Assembly: GCA_003162415.1 (NCBI GenBank)
Contig: PMOL01000004.1
Coordinates: 124,001 to 188,000 of the forward strand
DNA: 64,000 nt
Source: Candidatus Dormiibacterota bacterium
GTDB taxonomy: Bacteria; Chloroflexota; Dormibacteria; Aeolococcales; Aeolococcaceae
Reading direction: 5' to 3'
The position numbers were made by a program, and so were the translations under genes. Below, piece by piece: positions 9,108-17,319 of this stretch. The notes under the pieces were generated by a model that worked only from the letters and a program-made list of their open reading frames with translations, was not told where the DNA came from and ran no database searches. The stretch's first letter is position 1; every line of letters starts with the position of its first letter.

Positions 9108-9181
9108 TGGGCGGGCCAGGATTCGAACCTGGGACCGTGGGGTTATGAGCCCCCTGCTCTAACCGGCTGAGCTACCCGCCC
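9108..9181 (-). tRNA. tRNA-Met (CAT anticodon)
   Basis: The minus strand folds as a cloverleaf: acceptor GGGCGGG/CCCGCCC, D-stem GCTC/GAGC, anticodon loop CTCATAA, T-arm CCAGG-TTCGAAT-CCTGG and discriminator A. The bottom pair of the anticodon stem is G-A. CCA is not encoded. The CAT anticodon means elongator Met, initiator Met or a lysidine-modified Ile tRNA; the acceptor begins with a normal G-C pair, which argues against initiator. Confidence 0.92.
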
Positions 9182-9247
9182 TGGCGCGACTCTATCCCGC
9201 CGGCCGCTGACAGCACGGCCTCGGCGATCTCGGCCACCATAGAAGGT

Positions 9248-9835
9248 ATGAGTGAGATACCCGCCGTTGTGGCCGATTGCGACCGCACGTTCGCCGCTGT
9301 TCAGCGCCTGGTCGACGCCGTGCAACCGGATCAGTGGACAGCACCGACCCCCTGCACCGACTGGGACGTCCGTCAGCTGCTGAACCATGTCGCCAACGGC
9401 AACGTGGTCTTTGCCGGCGTCGCGGATCGCACACGCCCATCGGGTCCCGTCTCACCAGAGGAGCGCGCCGTGGATCGTCTCGGGGACGACCCCGCGGCAG
9501 GATTCCGAGCGACCGGCGCAAGGATGCACGAGGCCTTCCTCACCCCAGGGTTCCTTGATGGCACCGTCGATACACCGATGTTGGGTGAACAGCCCGGAAC
9601 GACGGTCGTGCACATGCGCATCAACGAGTTGCTCATCCACGGGTGGGATCTCGCTCGCGCCATCGGGCGTCAGCCCGACCTCCCCGAGGATCTTGCCGAG
9701 GGTGCGCTGATCCTGTGGCGGACGCGGCTCGCGGACAGACCCCGTGAGGGCATGCCGTTCGGGATCCCCGAACCTGTTGCCAACGACGCGCCCGCGATCG
9801 ACCGGCTTGCCGCCTTTCTCGGACGGAAGCCCTGA
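9248..9835 (+). CDS. TIGR03086-family DinB-like metal-binding protein
   Basis: The 195-residue sequence matches the TIGR03086 / mycothiol-dependent maleylpyruvate isomerase N-terminal-like family. This is a four-helix DinB-type fold that binds a metal through histidines. TPCTDWDVRQLLNHV (about 37-51) is the family signature, and HGWDLARAIG (about 130) supplies a second conserved His. Such proteins are thought to be thiol-dependent or metal-dependent enzymes, but the individual substrate is unknown. The start has AGAAGG only one base upstream. The dCMP deaminase gene overlaps the stop codon, so the two are probably co-translated. Confidence 0.8.
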   Translation: MSEIPAVVADCDRTFAAVQRLVDAVQPDQWTAPTPCTDWDVRQLLNHVANGNVVFAGVADRTRPSGPVSPEERAVDRLGDDPAAGFRATGARMHEAFLTPGFLDGTVDTPMLGEQPGTTVVHMRINELLIHGWDLARAIGRQPDLPEDLAEGALILWRTRLADRPREGMPFGIPEPVANDAPAIDRLAAFLGRKP

Positions 9836-10377
9836 CCACTCCGGCGCCGCACAGACCGAGCAAGGAGCAGTACTTCCTGCTGATCGCCCTCGCCGCGCGA
9901 ACCCGCGCAGACTGCCTCGGACGACGGGTTGGAGCGGTGATCACCCGCGACGCCCGGGTGTTGAGCACCGGGTACAACGGCACCCCGTTCGGCATGCCGA
10001 ACTGCTCGGAAGGTGGATGCCATCGGTGCTCACGGCGCGACGATGACGGACTGCGCGGAGGCGCGTACGACGTCTGCATCTGCGTGCATGCCGAGCAGAA
10101 CGCACTCCTCACGGCCGCTCGCTTCGGCCAGCAGACGCTTGGCGCCTCGATGACATCCACGATGCAACCCTGCTTCGGCTGCCTCAAGGAGATGCTGCAG
10201 GCCGGCATCAGCGAGGTCCGCTACCTCCATCCCTGGGATCCCATGGAGGCGTACGACGACCGGGCCCTGGTTCAGCAGTACGCAGCCCTGCGCGCGCGTT
10301 TCGACGCCTTCTCCCAGGTCGGCGACCCGGCGATGGACACGCCGGAACTCTTCGGAGCGTTTCTCGAGCGAAGCTGA
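9832..10377 (+). CDS. dCMP / deoxycytidylate deaminase-like zinc enzyme, non-canonical start
   Basis: This gene encodes a cytidine/deoxycytidylate deaminase-fold protein that probably converts dCMP to dUMP for thymidylate synthesis. The zinc and catalytic motifs are CVHAEQNAL (HAE) and PCFGCLK (PCxxC), with the STGYNGTP substrate loop upstream. A start at GTG 9937 would cut away PSKEQYFLLIALAARTRAD, which is clearly the family's first helix. Reading further upstream in frame, the only plausible initiator is CTG 9832, which overlaps the previous gene's TGA. Its stop (10375-10377) abuts the convergent ligase stop with no gap. Confidence 0.82.
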   Translation: MTTPAPHRPSKEQYFLLIALAARTRADCLGRRVGAVITRDARVLSTGYNGTPFGMPNCSEGGCHRCSRRDDDGLRGGAYDVCICVHAEQNALLTAARFGQQTLGASMTSTMQPCFGCLKEMLQAGISEVRYLHPWDPMEAYDDRALVQQYAALRARFDAFSQVGDPAMDTPELFGAFLERS

Positions 10378-12036
10378 TCAGGCGCCGGTCTGGTCGACGA
10401 GCTGGACCCGCTCGTGCTCGATCGCATTGGCGAGGTCACGGACTCGCGAGAGCGTGTCGATATCGGTGGGCGCCTTGTCGTGCCGCCACCGAGCGATGCG
10501 CGGAAAGCGCAGCGCAAAGCCGGACTTGTGCCGAGCCGAGAACTGCACCGCGTCGAACGCAATCTCCAGGACGATACGCGGCTCGACGGTGCGGTAATGA
10601 CCGTGATCGGCGATGGTGATTTCGAGGAGCAGCGCGGTCATCTCGGCGATCTCGACGTCGGTGAGCCCGGTGTAGGCCTTGCCGATGGTCGCCAGATCGT
10701 CGGTGTCGTCGACGCGCACCGCGAAGGTCACGTCGCTCAGCACGCCGCGTCTTTTCCCGTGGCCCCACTCCGCGCCGACCACCACGACGTCGAGCGTGTC
10801 GAGAGGACGCTTGAGCTTGAGCCAGTTCAGGCCGCGCCGGCCCGGGGTATACGGAGACTCGGGTTGCTTCAACAGGAGTCCTTCGTTCAATCGAGCGCGG
10901 GCATCCTCAAAGCGTCGATCGATCTCGGCTTCGCCGTGAACCCGCTCGAGGTGAGCGAGTGCGAGCGGATGCGGCACCAGCAGTGCCTCGAGGCGTGCTC
11001 GCCGCTCGCGGAGCGGGTGGTCGATCAACACCTCGTCGTCCACCCTGAGCACGTCCCATGCAACGTAGATCACCGGCACCGCCGCCATCACCTCGGCGTC
11101 CGGCGAGACACGTCCGAGCCGTGTCTGGAGCGCGTGGAAGGGCATGACGCGCCCATCGTGGAACGCGAGGATCTCTCCATCGAGCATCACGTCGGCATGG
11201 AGATGCACCGCGGCAGCGGTGATCTCGGGGAACTGGGCTGAGATGTTCTTCAAGTCGCGGCTGTAGAGGGCTGTGTCGCTGCCGCGCCGGTGGAGCTGGC
11301 ACCTGATTCCGTCATATTTGTCTTCAACCCAGACATCCTTCCCGAGTCGTGCAACCGCCTCGCCAGCGTCGGCGACCGGCGTCGCGAGCATGGACCGGAG
11401 CGGCACGAACCAGTGCGGGGCAGCGTCATCGAGCCTTCCCGCGCGTGCCAGGAGCGCGGCCTCACCAAGGTCACCGGTCAGCATCACCGCCCGGCTCACC
11501 GCATCTGATGGTGCGCCGAACGCGATCGCGATCGCCTCTTCCACAAGCCCTTCGCGCAACCCGATACGCAGCTCGCCGGTGATCAGCTTGGCGATGTAGC
11601 GCGCCTCGTCAGGCGTCACACGCCCGAGGAGCGCGCTCAACTGTGCGTTCCGCTCTTTGGCCACGCGCGCACTCGCGATCTCCGCAAACTCCCGGCCGAG
11701 GTCGCGGATCGAGATCGGCGCCGTCTCACGGCCGTCGGCGCGGGCCAGGAGCTCCCCGGTCACGTCACCCGTGTCCGAGTGCCGCCGCCAGGCCGCGCGG
11801 ATGGTCGCGTCATCTGCCCCGCTCACGGCGCGCAGCACCGCAGAGAACGCGGCGCCGCCAACCTGAAGGGTGCGATGGTCCCCGGCGGGAAAGACACCGC
11901 CGCCGAAGTACCGCGCCGCCTGCGCGAGCTCGGTCTCGTCGGTCACGGCAAGGAACTGCGCAAGGATCCGTACCTTCTCCGACTTCGAGGAGGTTCGCGC
12001 GATTGCGTCGCCGGCGCTTGCCAGGTCGGACAGCAT
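10378..12036 (-). CDS. lig: ATP-dependent DNA ligase
   Basis: About 552 residues from ATG 12036. The order is an N-terminal DNA-binding domain (about 1-200), an adenylation domain and a C-terminal OB-fold, the archaeal/LigB-like arrangement. The catalytic lysine is in VEDKYDGIRCQ at about 240; LDGEILAF and the late NWLKLKR are further nucleotidyltransferase motifs. It seals nicks in DNA using ATP and probably works in repair beside an NAD-dependent replicative ligase elsewhere. Starts at GTG 12066 or GTG 12042 are possible; none has a strong ribosome site. The stop is directly adjacent to that of the convergent deaminase. Confidence 0.92.
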   Translation of the reverse strand: MLSDLASAGDAIARTSSKSEKVRILAQFLAVTDETELAQAARYFGGGVFPAGDHRTLQVGGAAFSAVLRAVSGADDATIRAAWRRHSDTGDVTGELLARADGRETAPISIRDLGREFAEIASARVAKERNAQLSALLGRVTPDEARYIAKLITGELRIGLREGLVEEAIAIAFGAPSDAVSRAVMLTGDLGEAALLARAGRLDDAAPHWFVPLRSMLATPVADAGEAVARLGKDVWVEDKYDGIRCQLHRRGSDTALYSRDLKNISAQFPEITAAAVHLHADVMLDGEILAFHDGRVMPFHALQTRLGRVSPDAEVMAAVPVIYVAWDVLRVDDEVLIDHPLRERRARLEALLVPHPLALAHLERVHGEAEIDRRFEDARARLNEGLLLKQPESPYTPGRRGLNWLKLKRPLDTLDVVVVGAEWGHGKRRGVLSDVTFAVRVDDTDDLATIGKAYTGLTDVEIAEMTALLLEITIADHGHYRTVEPRIVLEIAFDAVQFSARHKSGFALRFPRIARWRHDKAPTDIDTLSRVRDLANAIEHERVQLVDQTGA

Positions 12037-12100
12037 CGTCACCCCGGGATCATCGCCCGCGGCCACCGAGCCGCGTCACCGCTGTCGCGCGTGGCGGACG

Positions 12101-13894
12101 CTAGGGAGCCGGGTTGTACACCGGGGGCGGATGCGCCGCACACCCGTCGCATGCTGCCGACCACCAGAGGCTGTTCCCACTCCCCTGCCAGAAGGCGGCA
12201 ACCGCGTTGCTGTACCAGCTCACCGCGGAGAGCTGCGAGCTCGCCGCAACCTGGTTGAGCTGTTCGGGGCCGACCCAGCCATTGCCAGGGTCGTAGACCG
12301 CGGCCGCGAGGCTGCCATTGGCGCGCTGCATGACGACGGTCACCGCGCTCTCAGCGGTTCCAGCCGCAGCCGGCCGGCCCATGCTCACGGTGGAGTCAAC
12401 CTCAACCTGTCCAGGGCCACCATTCGGGGTCACGCTCGCCGCCCACACGGACCCGGTGCGGGTCCGCCAGATCGCGTCGACGTTGCCGACCCCCGCCGTC
12501 ACCACGGTCGGATCGCTCGCCAGCCCACCGGTGCCAATTTCATGGGCGCCATACCAGCCGTAGGCCGCAGAGAGGTCGCTCCACAGATTGCCCGCCGCGT
12601 CTCGCCACACGACCCCAACGGTCCCATCGGCGGTCGCCACCGCGTTCGGGTTGCCCTGGACGAGACCGGAGTTGAGTGGGGTCGCGCCTGACCAGCTCCC
12701 GGTGAAGGTGCTGACCCAGAGCTGGCCGTCCACGCCTTTCCAGATGACCTCCATCTCGCCGGGACCCTGGCTTACGGCCGTCGGGGCCGAACCGGGAGCG
12801 AGCCCCATCTGCAGTTCCTGCGGCGTGAGCCACGACTCAGAGCCGAAGTACGCGCTCTGGGACTGAACCTGCCAGAGGTTGCCGGTCGCGTCCTCCCAGA
12901 AGGCGTCGATCTGGCCCGGGGTCGGTGACACGACGGCGGGGTCGGAGGCCACGTCGGCCGGGCTGATGGCCGCAAGCGCAGCCGACTGCCAGGCCTCGCT
13001 GCGATAGGTGATGTCGTGGAGCTTGGCATCCGTGCCACGCCAGATAACGTCCATATTGCCGGGCTGATCCGAGACGCTCTGAGGGGTTCCCGCAACGCTC
13101 GATGTCGTGAGCTCCATCGGCGTCTGCTCGGTCTGGCGGAGCCAGCCGATGATCGGCGTGTACCCGTTGGCGGTGACCAGCGAATCGTTGAGCGGAAAGC
13201 GATCAGTGCCCGACGAGGTGGCGTTCTGCTCGACGAGATCGACGTATCCGGGCCCGACATCACGAACGACCGCGACGTGGCCCGAGCCGTCCCAGTAGCT
13301 GCCGAGCCAGCCCGGCGCGAAGATCATGAGGTCGCCCTGCATCGGCGCCACGCCGGCCCCGTTGGCGAATTGCTGCAGCGGGATCGGGAGGGTCGGACCC
13401 GCGCTCCACATCGAGTACGCCTGACCGCCCCAGGTCGCCGGCTCTCCCCACGCGTAGTACGCATAGCGAAGCGCGAGCTGGGTGCACTGGAACTCGGGTC
13501 CGAACTCGCATCCGAAGGGCGTGCCGCACCCCACGTCGTTGAACGACGACCCGTTGCCGTAGGCGGTGAGGTTCTGGCACTTGGTGACCCAGGTGGCCCA
13601 GGTGCAGCCGCTGATGAGCGGCTGTCCGTAGTTGCCCGTGCCCGCGGTCTCGGCGGCGAGCATGCCGTGCGTGACCGTCGGCGCAGCGGGGGGAGGCGGC
13701 GGGCTCTTCGCCGAAGTCGGCGTCCGCGGCGGGGCCGTGAGGGCAACGACCGCACCCACGCTCCACGCTGCCGCGACCGGCGCCGTGCTGTACGCGGTGG
13801 TCCGGGCCGCAGCTCCAGCGCTCAAGAGCGGAGCAAAGCTCGCGGATCCAGCGAGCAACGCGGCAAGCGCGAGTCGATGGAAGGACGAATGCAT
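12101..13894 (-). CDS. secreted CHAP-domain cell-wall hydrolase with beta-propeller-like C-terminal repeats
   Basis: About 597 residues from ATG 13894. A signal peptide ends near residue 30. An N-terminal CHAP amidase/endopeptidase domain (about 85-240) has the nucleophile in QCTQLALRYAYYAWG (about 137) and the His in GSGHVAVVRDV (about 205). The C-terminal half carries repeated units with WR/WKG.D and GN.DVIW-type patterns (VIWRGTDAKLH, VIWKGVDGQLW, VVWRDAAGNLW, AIWRTRTGSVW). These resemble PLL/fucose-lectin-like propeller blades and may bind a cell-surface glycan. A longer start at 13966 adds a basic stretch. It probably cleaves or remodels peptidoglycan outside the membrane. Confidence 0.82.
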   Translation of the reverse strand: MHSSFHRLALAALLAGSASFAPLLSAGAAARTTAYSTAPVAAAWSVGAVVALTAPPRTPTSAKSPPPPPAAPTVTHGMLAAETAGTGNYGQPLISGCTWATWVTKCQNLTAYGNGSSFNDVGCGTPFGCEFGPEFQCTQLALRYAYYAWGEPATWGGQAYSMWSAGPTLPIPLQQFANGAGVAPMQGDLMIFAPGWLGSYWDGSGHVAVVRDVGPGYVDLVEQNATSSGTDRFPLNDSLVTANGYTPIIGWLRQTEQTPMELTTSSVAGTPQSVSDQPGNMDVIWRGTDAKLHDITYRSEAWQSAALAAISPADVASDPAVVSPTPGQIDAFWEDATGNLWQVQSQSAYFGSESWLTPQELQMGLAPGSAPTAVSQGPGEMEVIWKGVDGQLWVSTFTGSWSGATPLNSGLVQGNPNAVATADGTVGVVWRDAAGNLWSDLSAAYGWYGAHEIGTGGLASDPTVVTAGVGNVDAIWRTRTGSVWAASVTPNGGPGQVEVDSTVSMGRPAAAGTAESAVTVVMQRANGSLAAAVYDPGNGWVGPEQLNQVAASSQLSAVSWYSNAVAAFWQGSGNSLWWSAACDGCAAHPPPVYNPAP

Positions 13895-13995
13895 GCCGGC
13901 CCAGACTGCCAGACGTCCTCTGACGTTGCCGTCACGCCGTCGCAACGATCGAGTTCGCCCACCCATGACGCCGGCGACCGACCTCAGTCAGGCGA

Positions 13996-16900
13996 TTACT
14001 GGAACCAACCCTCGATGTCGACGACCGCGTTGACGCTACCGGCGGCGTTGTACAGGTCGGCGTCGCCCTGGCCGGCCCCGGCCAGGGGATCGAGCTGCAC
14101 GACCACCAGGTTGGGGAGCACCTCGCCGGGGCTCAGGTTGATGTCGGAGGAGTTAGGGGCCTTGTTCGGGGTCGCCGGGTAGATGACCAGGTAGGTCGGC
14201 GCCGTCGGCGCGATCGCCGTGAGGTTGGCGATCACCGCGACCACCGTGGTTCCCGAGGTGATCCCAGGGATTCCGCCCTGCCCGGCCACCGTGATCAGCG
14301 ACGGAGATGGCGGAGCGATCGCGTGCCCGGCGCAACCGGGACCGCCGCCCAGTGTCCGAGTGTCGCAGATGCGCGTCGGCTGGATCGCCTGATACTGGGC
14401 GCCCGCCGCTGCGGTGGAACTCCCGAACCAGCCGTTGACGTCGATGACGACGTTGATCGAACCGGCAGCGTTGAAGACGCACAGCGACGTGGTGTGCCCA
14501 CCAGTCGTGGATGGCCCGAGCTGGACCATGACCCGGTTGGCGGCCACCAACCCCGCGGAGAGGCTGACGTTGGAGAAGGGTGAGCCGTGCGTCCCGCTGT
14601 ACGGACACTGGCCGGTCGAGGTGGTCGCCGAGAGGCTCAGGAAGGTCAGGGCGCTGCCGGCGACGCCGGTGAGGTTGACGACGACGCCCGCCGCGCTCCC
14701 GTCCCCGGGAACGCTGTCGGACCCGATCCCGATCCCGGTGACATTGACGAGCATCGCGGCGCCGGGGCCGAGGATGCCGTGTGCCTTGCACGCGGGGGTC
14801 GGGGACGTGCTCCTCGTATCGCACACCCGGATCGGCGCGATCGGATGGAATTCGCCGGTGACTGTGCTCGACGGTGCCGGCTCGAAGTACCCTTCGACGT
14901 CTGCCAGGACGTTGACCGTCCCGGCGGCGTTGTAGATGTCGATCGCTCCGCCCTGGCCGAGGGTCACCGTGACCAGGTTGGCGATCACCTTGCCGGCAGC
15001 GAAATTGAGGTTCGAGGCGCGTGGGAGACCCGTCCCAAACGGGTAAACCGTGAGGAGGCTGTTGGCATTGCCCGCGACCTCGGTCACGTTGAGGACCACC
15101 GCGGTCGAGTCGCTGGGAATCGCCACGCCGAACGACAGCCCGGTGAGCTGCACCTTCCTGATCGTGCCTGCTCCGAAGGTCGGATCCTGCACGCACTGCA
15201 CGCAGCTCGTCGGCCTCGTGTCCAGGATTCGATACGGCAGGATCGGGTGGTAGTTGGCTAGACCCACATAGATGTAGCCGGAGCCGACCGTGATCGGGCT
15301 CGTGCCCAGCGAGTCCTGCACCTGCCCCTCGACGAGTCCCGATGCGCCCGGCGGCGTTGTGAAGGTGAAGGCGTCCGGAGTGAGCGAGCCGATGGTGGGC
15401 AGAACCGGCGCGCCGTTGAAGGTGAACGTGCTGTCGGTGCCGAAATCGTAGCCCGCAACGGTGACCAGTTCGCCGCCAGATGCCGGCCCCGCGGCGGGCG
15501 ACAGTGACGCGATCACCGGCCCTGCGAACGTGTATCGGCCGATGTACGTGTTCCAGCACGTGTTCGCGGTTAGGCACCCGGTGCCGGTGTTGCCGTCGTT
15601 CTCCTCGGAGACGACCCACACGTCAGTGGGGCGCGATGGGTCCTGCACCGCCGCGGAATAGTCGCCCCATGTGCACGTCGAGCATGCCGCAGGTTGGTAG
15701 AAGTTGGTGCTTGGGTGCAGCGTGGTCAAGGTGCTCCACACGCCACCGGTAATCGCCGCGACCATCATCGCCTCGAGCGCCGAGCTCGACGATTTGTCGA
15801 ATGTTAGGATGGCATCGTCGGCGCTGTCGACGGCGAGCGCGGGATCGTAGAGGTAGGCACCGCTCACGGACTCAACCGGCAACTGCGTCGGTGTCCCAAC
15901 CGAGGTCCCCGTTGCCGGAATCGACACGACGTTTACGCAGGAGCGCGCCTGGCTGTCCCCGCTCGGCGTGCACCCCGTGTTCCCCGCAACCCAGAGCACG
16001 TTGCCCTGCCACACGGCACTCAGGAAACGGTCGGTTCCGGTCGTCAGCGTGGCCGTCGTGCCGGCCTGCCCTGCCGCCGGCGGGGTGCTCGTCGCCGTGG
16101 GCTCGGACCCGGCTGTGCATGTCACCGAGACCGCACCGCCGGAAGGTAGCCCATTGATGGCAAACACCGCGATGCTGCCCGGCACCTTGCCCACGGTCGT
16201 GCAGTTGGCATCATTCGCAACCGCGTATCCGACTGACTGCGCGGTCCATGCCTGCGCGGGTTGCAGCCCGACCGGCCCCGGCTCGACGAAAGCGTCGCTG
16301 TTGGCGGTGAACGCGCCGCTGATGAAATCCGCTCTCCGGAAGACCTCCATCTGACTCGCCACCGGGAGGCCCGTGGTGCAACTCTGGTAGTCGCTGGTCT
16401 CGACCAGGAGACTCCCGGTGATGGCGAGTGACACAGTCGAGAGCTCCACGCCACCAGCGATCTCGGGATCGATATTGATCGAACCCCGCGTGATCCACGG
16501 CAGCGCCGGGTTGGCCTGCGACAGCATGATCTCTACCTGGCTCACGCACCCCGACAACGTTGGGTTGTACTGCAGCACCGTCAGGATGAAGCGCCCGGAC
16601 ACAGGGTCGTACACGACGTGCGGGTACCGCAGCGAGAAGCCCGAGGTATTGCCGACCATCGCGCTGATGTTCATGACAACCGGGGATGCACCTGAGCGCG
16701 TGCTGACTTCGATCGCACTGTTCACCGCTTCGACGATGTTGCTCGGGCCGATCGCGATGCTCGGGTCGGCTGGCGATGTCACGTTGGGATTGCCTGTTCC
16801 CGCATGCGCGATCGCAACCAGGTCGCTGAGACCCGGCTGATTCTGCAGAAGCGACGGGGAGCTTCCCGCCACAACTGCCGCGGCGCTCAGCGTGTGCGCA

Positions 16901-17049
16901 TTGGTCGCGTGCGAATCGCCGCCCAGATGCTGTGACGTTGCTGTGAGATGTCCAGCGCGCGCGGATGCGGTGGCGGAGACTGGCGTCGCTGACCACGCAA
17001 CGGTGAGTGCGGCGACCAATGCGGACGACAGGATGAACGTGCGGCGCAC
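13996..17049 (-). CDS. large secreted surface protein with IPT domain and triple CDTR repeat module
   Basis: About 1,017 residues. The N-terminal signal peptide reads RRTFILSSALVAALTV. The next roughly 500 residues have a repeated, beta-rich look (DPSIAIGPSNIVEAVN, GRFILTVLQ), but I cannot assign an enzyme. An IPT/TIG domain (about 530-620) is followed by three modules starting at YHPILPYRILDTR, FHPIAPIRVCDTR and YQAIQPTRICDTR, each ending in D-(V/I)-x-G-(Y/W)-F. The same IPT-plus-three-repeat tail ends the subtilase at 4224-9020. GTG 17049 is chosen because it directly precedes the signal peptide; the open frame extends to 17208. Likely role: cell-surface adhesion or coat. Confidence 0.75.
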   Translation of the reverse strand: MRRTFILSSALVAALTVAWSATPVSATASARAGHLTATSQHLGGDSHATNAHTLSAAAVVAGSSPSLLQNQPGLSDLVAIAHAGTGNPNVTSPADPSIAIGPSNIVEAVNSAIEVSTRSGASPVVMNISAMVGNTSGFSLRYPHVVYDPVSGRFILTVLQYNPTLSGCVSQVEIMLSQANPALPWITRGSINIDPEIAGGVELSTVSLAITGSLLVETSDYQSCTTGLPVASQMEVFRRADFISGAFTANSDAFVEPGPVGLQPAQAWTAQSVGYAVANDANCTTVGKVPGSIAVFAINGLPSGGAVSVTCTAGSEPTATSTPPAAGQAGTTATLTTGTDRFLSAVWQGNVLWVAGNTGCTPSGDSQARSCVNVVSIPATGTSVGTPTQLPVESVSGAYLYDPALAVDSADDAILTFDKSSSSALEAMMVAAITGGVWSTLTTLHPSTNFYQPAACSTCTWGDYSAAVQDPSRPTDVWVVSEENDGNTGTGCLTANTCWNTYIGRYTFAGPVIASLSPAAGPASGGELVTVAGYDFGTDSTFTFNGAPVLPTIGSLTPDAFTFTTPPGASGLVEGQVQDSLGTSPITVGSGYIYVGLANYHPILPYRILDTRPTSCVQCVQDPTFGAGTIRKVQLTGLSFGVAIPSDSTAVVLNVTEVAGNANSLLTVYPFGTGLPRASNLNFAAGKVIANLVTVTLGQGGAIDIYNAAGTVNVLADVEGYFEPAPSSTVTGEFHPIAPIRVCDTRSTSPTPACKAHGILGPGAAMLVNVTGIGIGSDSVPGDGSAAGVVVNLTGVAGSALTFLSLSATTSTGQCPYSGTHGSPFSNVSLSAGLVAANRVMVQLGPSTTGGHTTSLCVFNAAGSINVVIDVNGWFGSSTAAAGAQYQAIQPTRICDTRTLGGGPGCAGHAIAPPSPSLITVAGQGGIPGITSGTTVVAVIANLTAIAPTAPTYLVIYPATPNKAPNSSDINLSPGEVLPNLVVVQLDPLAGAGQGDADLYNAAGSVNAVVDIEGWFQ

Positions 17050-17223
17050 CGCCTCGATTCTAGGTGCGAATGCCGGTTGTGACACGCCCCTGTGACAGAG
17101 ATCATGGTTTCGTGACATCCACATGGTGCTCGCCAGACCACTGTCCCGGCGTCTGGCAGCGGCGATGGCGTATAAAATCATCCTAAGGATCACTGGCAGA
17201 TCGCCCACTTCAGGAGATGCTCG

Positions 17224-17319
17224 ATGACCGACCTACGCGGCTGGAAACCGGTTTCGCTCGCTGATGACGACGACGAAGAGGGTGGCGACCAGGAAGAGGA
17301 CGAGGACGAGGACGAGTAG
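17224..17319 (+). CDS. 31-residue acidic microprotein
   Basis: ATG 17224 has AGGAG with 7-base spacing, the best ribosome site in this stretch. It reads MTDLRGWKPVSLADDDDEE and then almost only Asp/Glu to TAG 17317-17319. Its 3' half lies in the same bases as the 5' end of the HD phosphohydrolase frame, shifted one register, where the repeated GAG/GAC sequence instead encodes Lys/Arg/Thr. It could be a leader peptide coupling translation of the HD gene, or a real acidic protein. Family unknown. Confidence 0.55.
   Translation: MTDLRGWKPVSLADDDDEEGGDQEEDEDEDE

Larger units (their letters stand above)
4174..9138 (-). mobile_element. possible tRNA-site integrated segment carrying only the subtilase gene
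   Basis: The roughly 4.9 kb between the tRNA-Met 3' end and its degenerate copy contains a single gene, the giant subtilase. The layout matches integration into a tRNA 3' end: the tRNA stays whole at one junction and a displaced, decaying 3' fragment marks the other. No integrase, transposase or excisionase gene lies inside, so if this was an element it has lost its recombinase or used one in trans. A local duplication of the tRNA is the main alternative. Confidence 0.4.

Noticed and set aside
14153..15619. 488-codon minus-strand frame inside the large surface protein
   Set aside because: A different frame of the same strand with Arg/His-rich composition, whereas the accepted frame shows IPT and CDTR repeats.
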